A DNA stretch of 64,000 nt from positions 17,673,845-17,737,844 of the forward strand of contig OZ020524.1 in the NCBI GenBank assembly GCA_963971425.1, written 5' to 3'. Source of the stretch: Bryoerythrophyllum caledonicum. Taxonomy: Eukaryota; Streptophyta; Bryopsida; Pottiales; Pottiaceae. A model generated the notes under the pieces. That model was given only the letters and a program-made list of their open reading frames with translations, was not told the DNA's origin and ran no database searches. Shown here one piece after another: positions 22,814 to 35,154 of the stretch; positions within the stretch are counted from its first letter, which is position 1; every line of letters starts with the position of its first letter. A program made the translations under genes and the position numbers.

Positions 22814-24440
22814 TGAGCAATCTCGCTTCAAATCTGTTTACCGGAGTACGTTCTGAGGCCTGGTACATGTGCCGCTTCAACGCTAGAGATTAGCTCATAC
22901 TCTTCGACCACCCTGCCAGCTCCCATGCGCCTTGAAATCCATTCAGTGCTCTCTGTGCTGATTCCACAAAGCAATTACCGAGTAAGAAAGAGATCATGTT
23001 CTGGTTGCAGCCTGTGACAGTTCTCGAAGTATCACTACTAGTTCAAATGGGGCCCTTTTTTGACACTTTTTGTACTATGAGCAAGTTTTCGAAACCTTTT
23101 TCGACACTTCACCAAAGTACTAGAGCATGTACATTGAATTTCGACTCAAGAGCAACCCAAGGTGTGCGATTAAACACCTCATATCAAGCAATTTGAAAAA
23201 TCTGAGAGAAGGCTATCATGGCAGCTGGTGCATCTCTCGGCTAGTTATGAAGCGTAACGAGGAAGTTCAGGTGCGGAGAATTGCATGTCTACTGGAGACA
23301 ATTAACGCCAGGACCTTCAGGTTCAGCCAAGTAGTCTAAATCAAAAGCCCGAAGCAGAAAACGAACTAGTATCCGACTCCTGTGAACTTCCAGAGCTAGA
23401 ATCGCACCCAAAGAGAACCTTGGCCATCAATTGGTGAACTCCTGACCGAATCATCAATCTCATGATTCGTGGAGCCTCTCAGACACAGAAAACTTGCACA
23501 GTGGCAACCCAAGTGCTCTGCCACTGAAAGTCCACATTGATACCAAGATTTTGCAAAAGACGTGAAATTGAACAACTTAGGCGTCCGAGGCATGCAAGAC
23601 TAGTACTCTCACTTGTTCAGCCGAAGCTGGACTTCCCTTCAATCACTACTGGGAAACCAAAACACAAGAGATGCAAGGTGACGAAAACTTGAAAGGCATG
23701 ACATTGAGGCGCAAGAGTTTAGTAAGTTCCTGAAATTTCATCCTCAACTCTGGACTTGTTCGGCAACCCTACACCTGTTCAAAACTCAGAAATTGTGGAG
23801 CAGAATTCTTCCAGTTATGTTCTCAACTGGTGAGAATTTAACTCACTGTCTCTTTTATTTCTCACGCCCTGGCAACCAATCATAATTGTTACCACTATAC
23901 CACTATAATGCACTATCATGTGCAGGTGCCAAAGTTGAAGAGCAACATTATATTGATGTAAAATTTCTTTTCTTGCTTGCACAGCTTGAAAAGCCATCAC
24001 GGCATCTCAAGTTTTGTGGTCGTACAGGCTCCAAAGTTGGGTCAAAACTTGAACACCACAGACACATGAGTCAAGATGGAAATCCACTTAAAATTCCCCA
24101 CGAACGTTGCACAAACTTAAAACTTGCTAAAAATTCCTATAGACCGCCCAAAATAAGAGGGCTAAAAAAAATGAGCATCATACTAACTATAACTTATGAG
24201 GGGATGAGTGTATTGTTTTTAGTCCTAAAAAGTACCACTCTAATTACATGATCTACTAAGTTTTATCTCAAGTGAACATTTTGTTGTGATGGACGCATAA
24301 AGTAGGTGGCATTGGTCAGTGCCATGCATACTCTGCAGACTTTCATATGGGCAACCAGATCTAGTCTCCTTGGCTTTATAAGATAGTGAGAATCTTCTCC
24401 ATACTTTCAAGCCCCACTTGCCAGCTCTCTCCCTTGGAAT
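22814..24440. other. Upstream of fucosyltransferase 2; no gene seen
   Basis: Mixed-composition sequence that should contain the promoter and leader of the minus-strand gene ending at 20985. Short open frames on both strands show no domain. From about 24100 it grades into AT-rich repeat sequence. Confidence 0.35.
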
Positions 24441-24870
24441 TGTGTATTATGCACTAATGTAAACTACACTAGAAATGATGTTAAGTGTAGTGGTACGAAT
24501 AGTGGATTTACAATAGGAAACTCTGATCTCATATCGGTGGCCAGCCCATGCTTCTCCTCATTCACAAATTTCAAATGGCCATAACTTACTCGAATGTTGT
24601 CTGAATTGGATACATGAGGTGTTTTTCGACATCTACAGAAAGTTTAGATGCCAAAAAACACCTCACATGTCCAATTCTGATAAAATTTGAGTGAGTTATG
24701 CTCTTCCAGAGATTGCTCATAAAATACTTTGACAGCTCTCGACTTTGGGTCTTTTTTTTTGCTTCTACTATTGGTACACTAAATGTGTACAAGTGGAAAA
24801 AAAAATTGCTATCTTCACAAGAATTGACAAGTAGTGTAGTAGTTGGCATTTAGTGTACGGATATGTTACT
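24441..24870. repeat. Dispersed repeat, copy 2 (pair with 2945-3310)
   Basis: 24536-24870 aligns with 2945-3310 in the same orientation (CCCATGCTTCTCCTCATTC, TTTCAAATGGCCATAA, AGTAGTTGGCATTTAGTGTA). The preceding 24441-24520 has the same CACTA-AA-GATGTTTAGTGTAGT style words as 3580-4290. Confidence 0.55.
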
Positions 24871-24889
24871 AAACTAGACAAGACGACAT

Positions 24890-25200
24890 TTTTTTATGCA
24901 CAAGAATAGTCTTCCAAAAATCTCATACTCTCTTTTTCTGCACCAATGAAATGCATGAGTGTTGATGGCAATCAACGCTCTTGGGCCCTACCCCATGCAA
25001 GCTAAAGCTTCTCAATAGTACCCCAAGTTCCCAAAAAGTTGACCAGTGGTTTCCCCCACACCTTTCCCAAACCAAGTCACAATGTGCATGTAAGCCAAGT
25101 CACCATGTGCATGTGGTCCCAGTTACAAACATAAGACCGTAAGATTCGGGGTGACATGCAGGGTCATCCTCCTATACTTTCAGGAAAACTTTAATGTCTT
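24890..25200. repeat. Dispersed repeat, inverted partner of 13100-13480
   Basis: Reverse-complement alignment with 13188-13480 over about 290 bp (TTTCTGCACCAATGAAATGC, GGGCCCTACCCCATGCAAGC, CACATGTGGTCCC-type blocks, CAGGAAAACTTTA). A small internal duplication (AAGCCAAGTCACCATGTGCATG) is specific to this copy. Confidence 0.6.
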
Positions 25201-25909
25201 TCCACTCCAAACCACCTGCAACAGTACAGGAAGGCCTCCTACATGAAGCAAAGGAGGGCTACAAAAGCTTGCATGTTTGCCAAGTTCTTAAATAAGCATG
25301 TACTTATAAACTATTGGCGAAATTAATAGAAGAGGTGAACGCAAACGACTGCCATTCCCACCGAAATTGGAAGAACCGAGAGCCTGATCGATACCCGAAC
25401 AGACAACCGACAATCAAGTTGGCTACAAGGGATTCGTCACTGCGATGCTGAATCCACTGGTGAATGCGGGGCGAGCAGCGCCGTGGGAATGTGAATTTCT
25501 TCTACATCTGGAGCTGCGGCTGCGTTGAAGGTGGTGCTTCTTCTTCCTCTGTCCCTGTCACCGTCGCTGTACATAAAATATCTACGATACTAGTTCTAGA
25601 GTTGGCTGGTTGATTCTTAGACGCATGGTTTGGTGTGGTCTTAGCTTGTGTACGTTTTGTGCTCCAAGATCTCCGTCATGCAACACAAAAAGCGGCGATG
25701 TTATCTATGATTCTTTAGATACGCTGCACTGGCCGTGATGCGTCGTTCACTCGGGTCTGCTTTGCAATTTTGGCCCCTATGGAAAGTAATGCATCAGCGT
25801 CAAACGTCATGGGCTTTTTTTTTCAAGAATAATTTCTTGGTTTAAAGTCTAAACATGATGTGGAAAGTGCAACTGCGGTTAAATCGGGAGTGGTGACGCG
25901 TCTGAATCT
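25201..25909. other. Intergenic; no gene recognised
   Basis: 25310-25600 is less AT-rich than its surroundings and contains a purine-rich CTTCTTCTTCCTC tract, possibly a gene fragment or transcribed leader, but no reading frame is supportable. Confidence 0.3.
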
Positions 25910-25981
25910 GGAGGTATAGCTCAGTGGTAGAGCAATCGGCTGCAGTCCGATAGGTCAGCGGTTCAACCCCGCTTGCCTCCT
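25910..25981 (+). tRNA. tRNA-Cys (GCA)
   Basis: A full cloverleaf can be drawn: acceptor stem GGAGGTA/TGCCTCC (one G-T pair), D stem GCTC/GAGC with GTGG-type loop, anticodon stem ATCGG/CCGAT with loop CTGCAGT giving anticodon GCA, variable AGGTC, T stem AGCGG/CCGCT with TTCAACC loop. Base 73 is T, the discriminator expected for tRNA-Cys. A and B box promoters (TAGCTCAGTGG, GGTTCAACC) are present and no CCA is encoded, as in eukaryotic nuclear genes. It differs from plastid tRNA-Cys. The first run of four T downstream is at 26012-26015, inside a tandem array, so the primary trailer would be about 30 nt. Confidence 0.88.
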
Positions 25982-25995
25982 CTAACAAGTGCTAC

Positions 25996-26143
25996 CACTA
26001 ATTTACTGATATTTTATCTTGAAATTACTGATTTTCTGATATTTAGTCTTAAGATTACTAATTTACTGATATTTTGTCTTAAGATTACTAATTTACTGAT
26101 ATTTTGTCTTAAGATTACTAATTTACTGATATTTTGTCTTAAG
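25996..26143. repeat. 30-bp tandem repeat, about five units, just downstream of the tRNA
   Basis: Units of exactly 30 bp (start ATTACTAATTTACTGATATT, end TTGTCTTAAG). The last three are identical and the first two diverged, so the array grew at its right side. Each unit carries a TTTT-type run, so the array supplies repeated candidate Pol III terminators for the tRNA gene. Confidence 0.85.
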
Positions 26144-26984
26144 ACCCATATTCATAATTTTTCTCTTAGATACTTGCATGCTAAACTTATAGTCTTTTAT
26201 AGCTTTTAACCTTTTATGAATAGTGACCTTTAAGAACGATGGTAAAATGTGGTCCTTATGTATTGTAGATTTGGTGAGCATTATCTATGACACGTAAGGA
26301 CGAGATTTGGTCATCGTACTTGAAGGATTAATAACATTTGTAAAGTACAATCATTTTCCACCTATGAGCCCCTAATTTCTAACAAGCTAAAGCACCCCAC
26401 TTCCACCCGTCCTTGATCACGTAGGAGAGATAGAGAAAGGGAAGTTGGAACGGGTAGGTCAATGGGCAGGTCTAGCGGAAGCCCCATCACATTCTGGATT
26501 CCAACCCTTGTGTAGCACAACAACCTCCAATGCATGTAAATTTGCATTGCATCAACCGATTTGGGAAGGAATTGTATCCGAGTAACTCGAGTATCCAGTC
26601 GGTGAGGCCGGGTCCGATGGCTCTTGGCAGCATTCACGGTGCTTGCTCGACGTCCTCTTTGCCGTTCAACAATATGCAATGGGAGACAAACTCCCCACTG
26701 GAGCTTGCCAACCACCGTTGATTTGCCATTCCACCTAGCAAGTGGGGATGCTCGAAGTTCCATTTGCACTCGGGGAGAGCAGAATGCAACCACTGGCCCT
26801 CATTTAATAGTTGAATGAAGTTTCTGGAAGCCACCTTTTGCATCCTAGTTGAGGGGGTGGGGGTTGAAAGAAGAGCTCGTGTCTCCAAATCAAGTAGAAT
26901 TTGCGGGCATAATGTCCGACCTAACGTGGGATAGACATGGAGGATCACGGATGAGAAATCTCCTCTCTACATAAAGATTAGGCT
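26144..26984. other. Intergenic, partly GC-richer; no gene recognised
   Basis: 26360-26980 has open frames on both strands up to 143 codons, but none shows a domain, a signal or a plausible gene structure. Confidence 0.3.
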
Positions 26985-27155
26985 GGCGATCCCAGACAAT
27001 TGTGACCAGAATATGTTAGATGAACATATTTGGATGAAAAAGTAAATAATTTGAATGAAACTATGGAGTATACTACCCTAGGTATCTAAAGCATTTGACA
27101 CCTATCCAAAGTAAATAACATGTATATCAAGTAAAAGTAATGTTATCTAAAGTAA
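26985..27155. repeat. Dispersed repeat, relative at 35155-35510
   Basis: Shares ATATGTTAGATGAACATATTTGGATGAA-like and TATCTAAAGTAAAT-like phrases, in order, with 35155-35510. It ends exactly where the GTCCCC-rich repeat copy at 27156 begins. Confidence 0.45.
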
Positions 27156-28215
27156 ACTAGAGTGTTACCCGTGTCCTCCGGACACAACATTTTTTTGTGT
27201 TGAGTCCCCACATCCCCGTCCCCTAGCCCTTTCCCTCCCGTCCCCGTCCCCGTCCCCGTCCCCGTCCCCGTCCCCGTCCCTGTCCCCGTCTCCATCCCCA
27301 TTCCCACCCCATCCTTTATCCAAAACCCTAACTTTTAGCTTTTAGCTTTTCATTTGATCCAAAACCCTAACTTTTAGCTTTTCATCCAAAAGTTATGTTT
27401 TCATCCACGGAGCTCATTTATCATCTACGCGTTCATCCATTCGGCGCGCTCATTTCATCCAAGATTCTTTTATAATATAGGATACCCGTGTCCTCCGGAC
27501 ACAACATTTTTTTGTATTGAGTCCCCACCTCCCCGTCTCCTAGCCCTTTCCCTCCAATCCATCGTCCCCCCGTCCTTGTCCCGTTGTCCCCCGTCCTTTT
27601 CCCGTTGTCCCCCGTCCCCCGTCCCCATCCCGGCCCCGTCCATTTATCCAAAACCCTAACTTGTACCCGTGTCACCCGTGTTACCCGTGTCCTCCGGACT
27701 CAACATTTTTGATAAATGTCCCCCCAATCCATCGTCCCCCCCCATCCCCCATCCCCGTCCTTTTATCCGAAACCCTAACTTTTAGCTTTTCATTTTATCC
27801 AAAACCCTAACATTTAACTTTTCATCCAAAATCATTTTTCATTGACACGTTCATCCATAGACGGACCGTTTTCATCCGACGGAATTCTCATCCTGTATTC
27901 TATTATAATAAGAGACTAGTGGGGTACCCGTGTCCTCCGGACACAACATTTTTTTGTGTTGAGTCCCTACCTCCCCGTCCTCGTCCCCGTCCCCGTCCCC
28001 GTCCCCGTCCCCGTCTCCGTCCCCATCCCCGTCCCCATCCCCGTCCCCTTGTCCCCGGTCCCCATCTTCGTCCCCTTGTCCCCCGTCCCCATCCCCATCC
28101 CCGTCCCCCGTCCCTGCCCCGTCCTTTTATCCAAAATCCTAACTTTTAGGATCATTCATCCATTCGACGTGCTTGTCATCCATAATATCTTTTATAGATA
28201 TAGAGATATAGATAG
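27156..28215 (+). repeat. Pile-up of four copies of an unclassified GTCCCC-rich repeat
   Basis: Copies start near 27156, 27481, 27664 and 27915. Each opens with (ACTAG..)TACCCGTG and a small hairpin GTGTCCTCCGGACAC, then a T-run, CCTCCCCGTCCCC with variable (CCCCGT)n, CCAAAACCCTAACTTTTAGC, repeated TTCATCC words, and a tail TTCTTTTATA(GATATAGATA). The tail of one copy abuts the head of the next. The simple-sequence tail without terminal inverted repeats suggests a small retroposon, but no Pol III box or RT relation was proven. No coding value; the Pro-Arg repeat frame across it is an artefact. Confidence 0.65.
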
Positions 28216-28736
28216 AATATAGAAATTTTCTAAACAGCCACAATTTTCAGTGGTCAAAGATAGTATTCTATTTTGTTTGATTACATGGATAAATTTACAT
28301 ATTTACAAAAAACTAACGGCTCACTTACAGATCATATGTTTATACTTCCAATTTGTTATTTTTTGCTTTAATTGGTCTTCTTTGTAAATACGTATGTCAA
28401 CTTCATTGGACATCTGCAGCGTATAGGTCCAATCAAGGAAGCTTATACGCCTGTGTGAGTGAGTTCCTTGGCTGCCAATAACCCATATGGATTGTCGGAA
28501 GTCGACAGTCCTGTATATAGTAGAGAGCCTACCTCTATTTCTCAAGTGTACTAGTATTATCTGGTCGAGGGACTTAATTGGGGGCATGCCATCATCAAAC
28601 AGACCATCTTCAAACCGAGTTCGTGTCCACTGTACCGTAGGTATTGTCCCTTATGCTTGTGTACCACACGGCCCTTTACTTCCAGCGTGTCAAAAGCTAC
28701 TTTCTCGGGTACTTTTCTTATGTCTTTTTTTAAATC

Positions 28737-28851
28737 ATTTTTCATCCAACCTGCGGGTTTTCATCCAAAAGGATCGTTCATCCGTCGACGCGTTCATCCA
28801 TCTGACGCATTGTTCATCCTAAATTCTTTTATTATATAGGATAATGGATTT
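28737..28851 (+). repeat. 3' fragment of the GTCCCC-rich repeat
   Basis: TTCATCC words, GACGCGTTCATCCATCTGAC and the TTCTTTTATTATATAGGATA tail match the ends of the copies at 27156-28215; the head and GTCCCC part are missing. Confidence 0.6.
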
Positions 28852-29149
28852 ATAATGCATATTCATTTACATATGTTTACATAATCCCTAAATTTCCAAG
28901 AATCTTCTTCGGAGACACTTGAAGGTTTGGATACATTCCTACAGTGTCAATTTAGAAAATTATTCTTATAAATTTATATTGTAGATAGACATTACCAAAA
29001 GCTTTTTGTGAGTACAATTTATTCCCAAATCTTACATAAAATGCAAAAGTTATGTCATCGTAAAGTAGGACTTCTTGAGAGCGGGCACGTTGGGCAACTC
29101 CAAAAATATTTGTTAGAACAATCTATTAAATATGGATTTTCAATACTAG

Positions 29150-29725
29150 CAACTAAAATGATTTCCTTCCATATCATCAAAAGAAAATTCTTGTCTTTAG
29201 TGAAAAATAACATGTAAATCCAAGTCAAACATTTTCACACATTCTCACGCTTTGTTGGGCAAGGTAACAAGAAAACTTCTTCCTGCATAAGAACTAGAGA
29301 TCTTAATAAATCATTCTAATTTTTTCTTCTACAAAATGTAATGTAAACCTTCTTATTAACAGTTTGAATTCTCATTCTAAAACCAATTAAGTTCACAAAA
29401 AAATAAAATGTGAATTGGCAGTTTTGAAACCCCCACTCTTTGCAAAATTATTTTGAATACGCTACATTCTTTCTCCACCTCTAAAAACTAATATACAAGG
29501 AACTAACATCATGCTAACATGGCGGTAATGAATCTAGACTTTGCGTAGTGCAGAAATTTGATACCAAGTAAAGTCAAAGTCAGCTGATCTGCTCAACACA
29601 AAGTAGAAAATAAATCACTTTCCCTTCTTCAAACACTATAATCTTACTATCTGTGCAGTAAAAGTTTCTGAAAAATTGTGAGCATGTTACTAAGTAAGTT
29701 GTCATTGAGATCCTATGGTGAAAAT
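29150..29725 (+). repeat. Diverged relative of the nested TTAA element (2180-2790)
   Basis: Ordered shared phrases: AAAATTCTTGTCTTTAGTG, CCAAGTCAAACATTTTCACA, ACCTTCTTATT-ACMGTTTG, GTTCACAAAAAAATAAAA, GAAGTCAAAGTC-GCTGA. Terminal TTAA repeats are not visible here; the right side runs into the Ty3/gypsy fossil. Confidence 0.55.
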
Positions 29726-32700
29726 TAGAATCCTCCGAGGCTAAATTGGAAGCTATCTATAATGATATCAACGTGTTATCGGCCCGGACCACAACGATTG
29801 AAGGACTCATTGGTGGCTTTCAACAACATCAATCTCTCGCCAACCTGGAGGGAGGAGCTCTGCCTGTGATTCAACAAGATCCACCACCACAATGGAAGGA
29901 ACCTCGTGTAAGCCTGCCTCAGAAATTTGATGGCACACGCTCCAAGTTTCAAGGGTTTGTCAATCAAATTTGATTGATAATTGCCTTGCAGTCGGGGCGC
30001 TATCCAACAGAAGAGTCACGAGTCGGATTGATTGGGACGTTGATTACGGAACAAGCTTTACTATGGTTTGCTCCCTTGTTTGAGAAAGGTTCACCCATCT
30101 TGAACAACTCTAATACTTTTTGGGAGGCCTTTTCAAAAGCATTTGGAGAGCTTGACAAGGCTCATTGGGTAACAAAAATGATTGGGTCCCTACGACAAGG
30201 GACACGTTCTACATCGGTTTACGCCTCGAATTTTAGATAACTTGCGTGCGACATCAACTGGCATGAAGCAACACTTATGAGCCAATTCTATCAAGGCTTG
30301 AAGGATACTGTGAAGGATTTGTTGTTGCCACTCTTTGACCCACAAACGCTCAATGAGGCCAAGTGCGAGAACCAACTCTTCTAACGTCTCCAGAACCAGA
30401 GCTCATGGAATTCATCAAGAGAACAAACAATCCGACAGACCTCATTTATGTCAACGAGCAGTCTGAGTTCTCATTTGGAGGTTACAGATATGCAAACCGA
30501 TGCAATACATGTCAAACATCTTACTCCGCAAGATAAGAAGAGCTAGATGGTGAAAGGACTATGCTTGTATTATGGCAGAGGAGGTCACACAGTCCCTAAC
30601 TTTCCAAAAAAGCCGAATCAACATATTATCAAGACCAGAGCTGCCACAGTCCAGGACAACGAAGATGCCCAGCCACAGTAGGAACCGTGCAGCTGGATAG
30701 TTCAATTTTACAACAACATTTAGGTTCCTCTCTTTCCACTCAACCTAAACCATATTATTACAATTCCCTTGTCTTTTGGTCCTCAGAAACTTAAAACCAT
30801 TGTTTTATTAGATTCAAGAGCATCTACTTGTTTTCTAGATGTAGAATTTGTGAAGAGTCACAAATTCCCTCTACTTCAAAAATCTTAGCTCGTTCATATT
30901 GAAGTGATAGATGGACAACCTTTGTTCTCAAGCAGTGTTACCCCTAAAACAATGTCTTTAAAGGTGACATTTGAAGGCCATAGTAGCCAAATTATCTTCA
31001 ATGTCATTAGAACTCCATAAAACCCTATTATTCTTGGTCTCTCTTGGATAGAAGTATACAACCCATTTGTAGACTTGAAGTTGCAAAAGATGACTTTTTC
31101 CTTCCCTTTGGAACATCTAGACAATAATCTTGTTTGAAAACCTGTTAGCAAATGAGTTAGAAAATCACGAATGAGAAAATCCCTGTTCAATATTGCAAGG
31201 GCATTTGTAAGATTGTCCAAGGAAGGCACATCATTTGCCATCTATGCGGCTCCAACTAGCGAAGAAAAGACCTCAGCAGCTAATATTCCGGAGCAATATA
31301 AGAATTTTGAAGATGTATTTTTGAAGAAGAATGTCGATATACTCCTGGAGCACCGCCCATATGATTTGGAAGAAGGAGCGCAACCGCCCTTTGGCCCAAT
31401 CTACAACCTAACACAAACGGAGTTGGCGGAATTACGGAAGTATATTGACAAGAATCTGGCCAAGAGATTCATTCGCCACTCCAAGTCACAAGTTGGAGCG
31501 CCTATCTATTTGTGAAGAAGAGGGATGGCTCATTACGAATGTGCGTGGATTATCGAGGTCTCAACAAGGTGACAATGAAGAATTGCTATCCATTACCCTT
31601 GATCTCTGGACTTTTGAAACAACTCGAGAGTGCGAAGGTCTTTACCAAGATTGACCTACATCAAGCTTATAACCTCATACAAATCAAAGAAGGAGACAAT
31701 TCAAAGACAACTTTTTGTACAAGATATGGCCATTTTGAGTACATTGTCATGCTTTTTGGCCTTACAAATGCCCCAACAGTTTTTCAACACATGATGAATG
31801 ATATTTTTTGGGAGCACCTTGACAACTTTGTTGTTATTTATTTAGATGATATGTTGATATTTTCCAAGAATGAAGAAGATCATCAGAAGCACGTTCGTTT
31901 GGTCCTTGAAAATTTACGCAAGCTAGGACTCTACCTCAACCCAAAGAAGTGTTTATTTCACAAAACCAAGATGGAATTTTTGGAATTCGCCGCAATTATG
32001 GAAGGCTTGAAGATGGACCCAAAGAAGGTGGAAGCAATAGCGTCTTGGGAAGTTCCGAAGACAGCTCAAGATGTATAGTGTTTTCTTGGCTTTGAGTTCA
32101 TTGATGCCTCGGATTTTGTTATATTTTGAAGAATGTTTACCCATCCCAAAATATCCGACACGGCTTTGAGTTCTTCAATCCCGCCATGACTTCCCAAATG
32201 CATGTCATTTTGGATACAATAAGAATTTGGAACTTCTTTCTAGAGATCATTGGTGGCTCAAAATGTGGAAGGATGTGAAGAGTTTTGTTACCTCTTGTGA
32301 CATTTGCTCAAGGTCCAAGAATTTTTAGAATCGCCCTTACAGTCTCTTACAGCCATTGTCTATTCACACCGGCCATGGTCTTTAGTTTCTATGGACTTCA
32401 TTACAAGGATGGTACACTTTGTCCCTTGCAAAAAATCTTCATGAAGTGAAGACATGGCAATTCTATTTTTAGATAATGTATATCGATATGATGGTCTACC
32501 AAATGGTATTGTATTTAATCGGGGAACCCAATTTGTATCAAAGTTTTGTGGATCTCTTTTTGAGATATTGAGAGTGAATATCAACCTCTCTTCAGCTTTC
32601 CATCTTCAAACTGGCGGTCAAACAGAACATATTAATCAAATTCTAGAGCAGTATTTACGATGGAGTATCGACTATCAGCAAGACAACTGGACGACATACT

Positions 32701-33700
32701 TGCCGCTAGCAGAGTTTGCCTACAACAATACTCTTCATGCTTCAACTCAACAAACGCCATTTTATTCCAATTATAGTTATCATCCGAAGTTTGATCTATT
32801 GAGTTCACCAGCAAATAATAACTCGGCAGCATATGGCTGTACACGACAACAATCTCAAATTCAAGATGTTTTGAAGCTTCAACTCCAAGCCGCCCAAGAG
32901 TCTTACAAGACATCTGCAGACATATTTCGCAACCAAGCACGTGCTTTTCAAGTTGGAGATAAAGTATGGCTTTTTCAATGGAATATCAAGACCAAGCGGC
33001 CTTGTGATAAGTCTGACTATTGGAGATAGGGACCATTCGCCATCGAGAAGCAAATCAATCTAACGGCATTTAGTCTTGAGCTGCCAACTTCCATGAAGGT
33101 ACATCTAGTCTTTCATGTCTCTCTTTTAGAACCTTGTCGAGAGTCATCATTTCCAGGAAGAGTACAACAGCCACCGCCTAGTTTTGAGGTTGAGAATCAC
33201 GAAGAATATGATGTAGAAAAAGTATTGGACTTGCGACAAAGGTGGGGCAAGGTGGAGTATTTGGTACATTGGACCGGTTATGATATCAACTAACAAACGT
33301 GGGAACCAGTTGAGAACCTTACAAACACGTCTAAATTGGTACATAAGTTTCATCGACTTTGTCCAGATAAGCCTAAAGCTCCTCTTGGAACTCGTCGGTT
33401 GAGAGGGAGGTAATGTTAGGGACATGACATCTGGACCTTTTAGTTCCTTTTACTTTAGATCAGCCTTTTTCTTTAGGAACCCTTTTATTTTAGATTAAGT
33501 TACATACAAGGGTCGAGGCTGAAGATTCTTTCAGTCTTGACAATGCATCTCGTGGAGCCATTGCTCTCCCCTCTTGTTGTTCGTGTACTTATCTTGTAAA
33601 TCCAAGTTCATATCAGTTCAAGTTCATATCATTTTTTCCTCTTCTAGTTCTTTAGGGTTCTAGTTCTTATCAGGTATTCTTGAATCATGTGTCCTTGACA
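29726..33700 (+). mobile_element. Ty3/gypsy chromodomain retrotransposon fossil
   Basis: Fossil of a Ty3/gypsy element of the chromovirus lineage, in the order gag (from about 29740), protease region, reverse transcriptase (31.5-32.1 kb, with FVVIYLDDM), integrase (about 32.2-33.0 kb) and a chromodomain near 33.2-33.35 kb (EYLVHWTGYD). A polypurine tract, GAGAGGGAGG, precedes a likely 3' LTR at 33414-33700 (TGTTAGGGACA .. TGTCCTTGACA). No 5' LTR was found. It is clearly broken, with on the order of ten or more breaks, and looks old. The left side abuts the repeat at 29150-29725. Confidence 0.85.
33414..33700 (+). repeat. Probable 3' LTR of the Ty3/gypsy fossil
   Basis: Starts TG directly after a polypurine tract and ends CA, with imperfectly inverted ends (TGTTAGGGACA and TGTCCTTGACA, 9 of 11). 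No second copy is seen in the window, so the right boundary is an estimate. Confidence 0.5.
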
Positions 33701-35154
33701 CCTCAACTAACTTCTAACCTCTACTAAGTTATACCTCCGCTAAGCTATTTCGCTTTGTTGACGCCGTATCTGAAGTGCCATTCTCTGCACGTCCTTTGAA
33801 CTTTCGATGTCTGTAGTGATTTGGGTTGGTGATCGTTTTGTATGCATGATGATTTGTCATAGCTTGTGAGCCTCCACAACTATTAATATTCTTTCTCAAT
33901 TGCCATGTGTATGTGTTTGCGCTCGCAACCGAATCACGCAAAAGTATTGTCTCTCGTGCTGATCGCACCATCTCTGCCACTCATCTCACGATTTACTCTA
34001 AACCCCACCAAACCCTAGAACCTTCACACGACGATTTTACACTCTCTTTTCAAAAATCCAACACCTAGAAACTCCTAAAATCTTAAGTACTTGAAAAAAA
34101 CAAGGGAGAATATGCTTGGAAGCCACACTAGCGCCGATTCTTTACAAATTTAAAGATGTGATTTCTATTCCTACAAGCCCTGAAACTACACAAACGATGA
34201 TTTTTGCAAAAATCTAAGCTCCTGAAGCTGGTACAAACCCAGAGACATGAAAAATGTTGCAGAGCCGATCAAATTACTCTTATTCTTCAACAATTGGCAT
34301 GTATATGTGTTTCCCGAATTGTTTCACATCAGATGAAACTTACTAAGATTTTTTCACAACAAGTTCGATGCTTTGCAAGCACGTTAAGAATCAGCCTCGC
34401 AATTACAGCTAACAATAAAAACTCCCGATAGCACCAAAATTTCAATCAAATAGAGCAATGCCGTCCTACACCGCCTCACACCATCTCAATACATCTCAAT
34501 GCAAGCAATTGAATAGAAATTGAACAGATGGGCAGCTCCCCACATGCAACAGGTGCAACGGAGACAAAAATGATCCAATGTTTGAAGTCTATTCCACTAA
34601 ACAAGCTATCCCCACTCTCCACTAAACATTGCAGGTGGTCGTAGTTGAAATCCTGCGGAACTTACTAAACCTTCACTAAAATCTCAACTAACTCTAACCT
34701 AATAGAACTAATATAGTGACCCTTTGTCTCAAACAGAGAATGTAAAGTTAGGTCAGGAAACTAAAAATGTAAAAGTAAAAGTAAAGTCCTTGTCTCCAAT
34801 TAAGTCCTTGTCCTCTTCCTCGGAAATGTCTTCCAGTTATCTCCCACTTAAGTAGCGGGTATCACCTTGGTATCAATGATATCCGTTACCTCTTTTATTT
34901 ATTGTATAAAGTAGATTGGATTGGTTTCTGTGATTACATGGGTGCAGTCAAGCTTATCTACGTTTTCAGAAGATTTCACGCTTTTGCTTTGGATTAATAC
35001 TTTTACTTTGATGTTGTATATTGCTCTATCAAGGACTTTTGTTTTGATACTTTTATTTTTGACTTATACTTTTGATATTATATATTGCTTTGTTGGGAAC
35101 GATGTGGGTTCCACTAGTCTCTTATGATAAAAGATTAGTGTTTGTTAGAAGATC
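33701..35154. other. Intergenic; no gene seen
   Basis: AT-rich sequence with scattered short frames of no recognisable content. Confidence 0.35.

Noticed and set aside
25996-26143. CRISPR-like array
   Set aside because: 30-bp units are contiguous with no unique spacers; it is a simple tandem repeat in a eukaryotic genome.
26362-26948. Minus-strand frames of 143 and 104 codons
   Set aside because: Mutually overlapping frames without a domain, start context or splice support; considered as a gene fragment but not supportable.
27919-28222. Pro-Arg repeat frames over the CCCCGT tract
   Set aside because: Translation of a simple repeat in all frames; it lies within a dispersed non-coding repeat.
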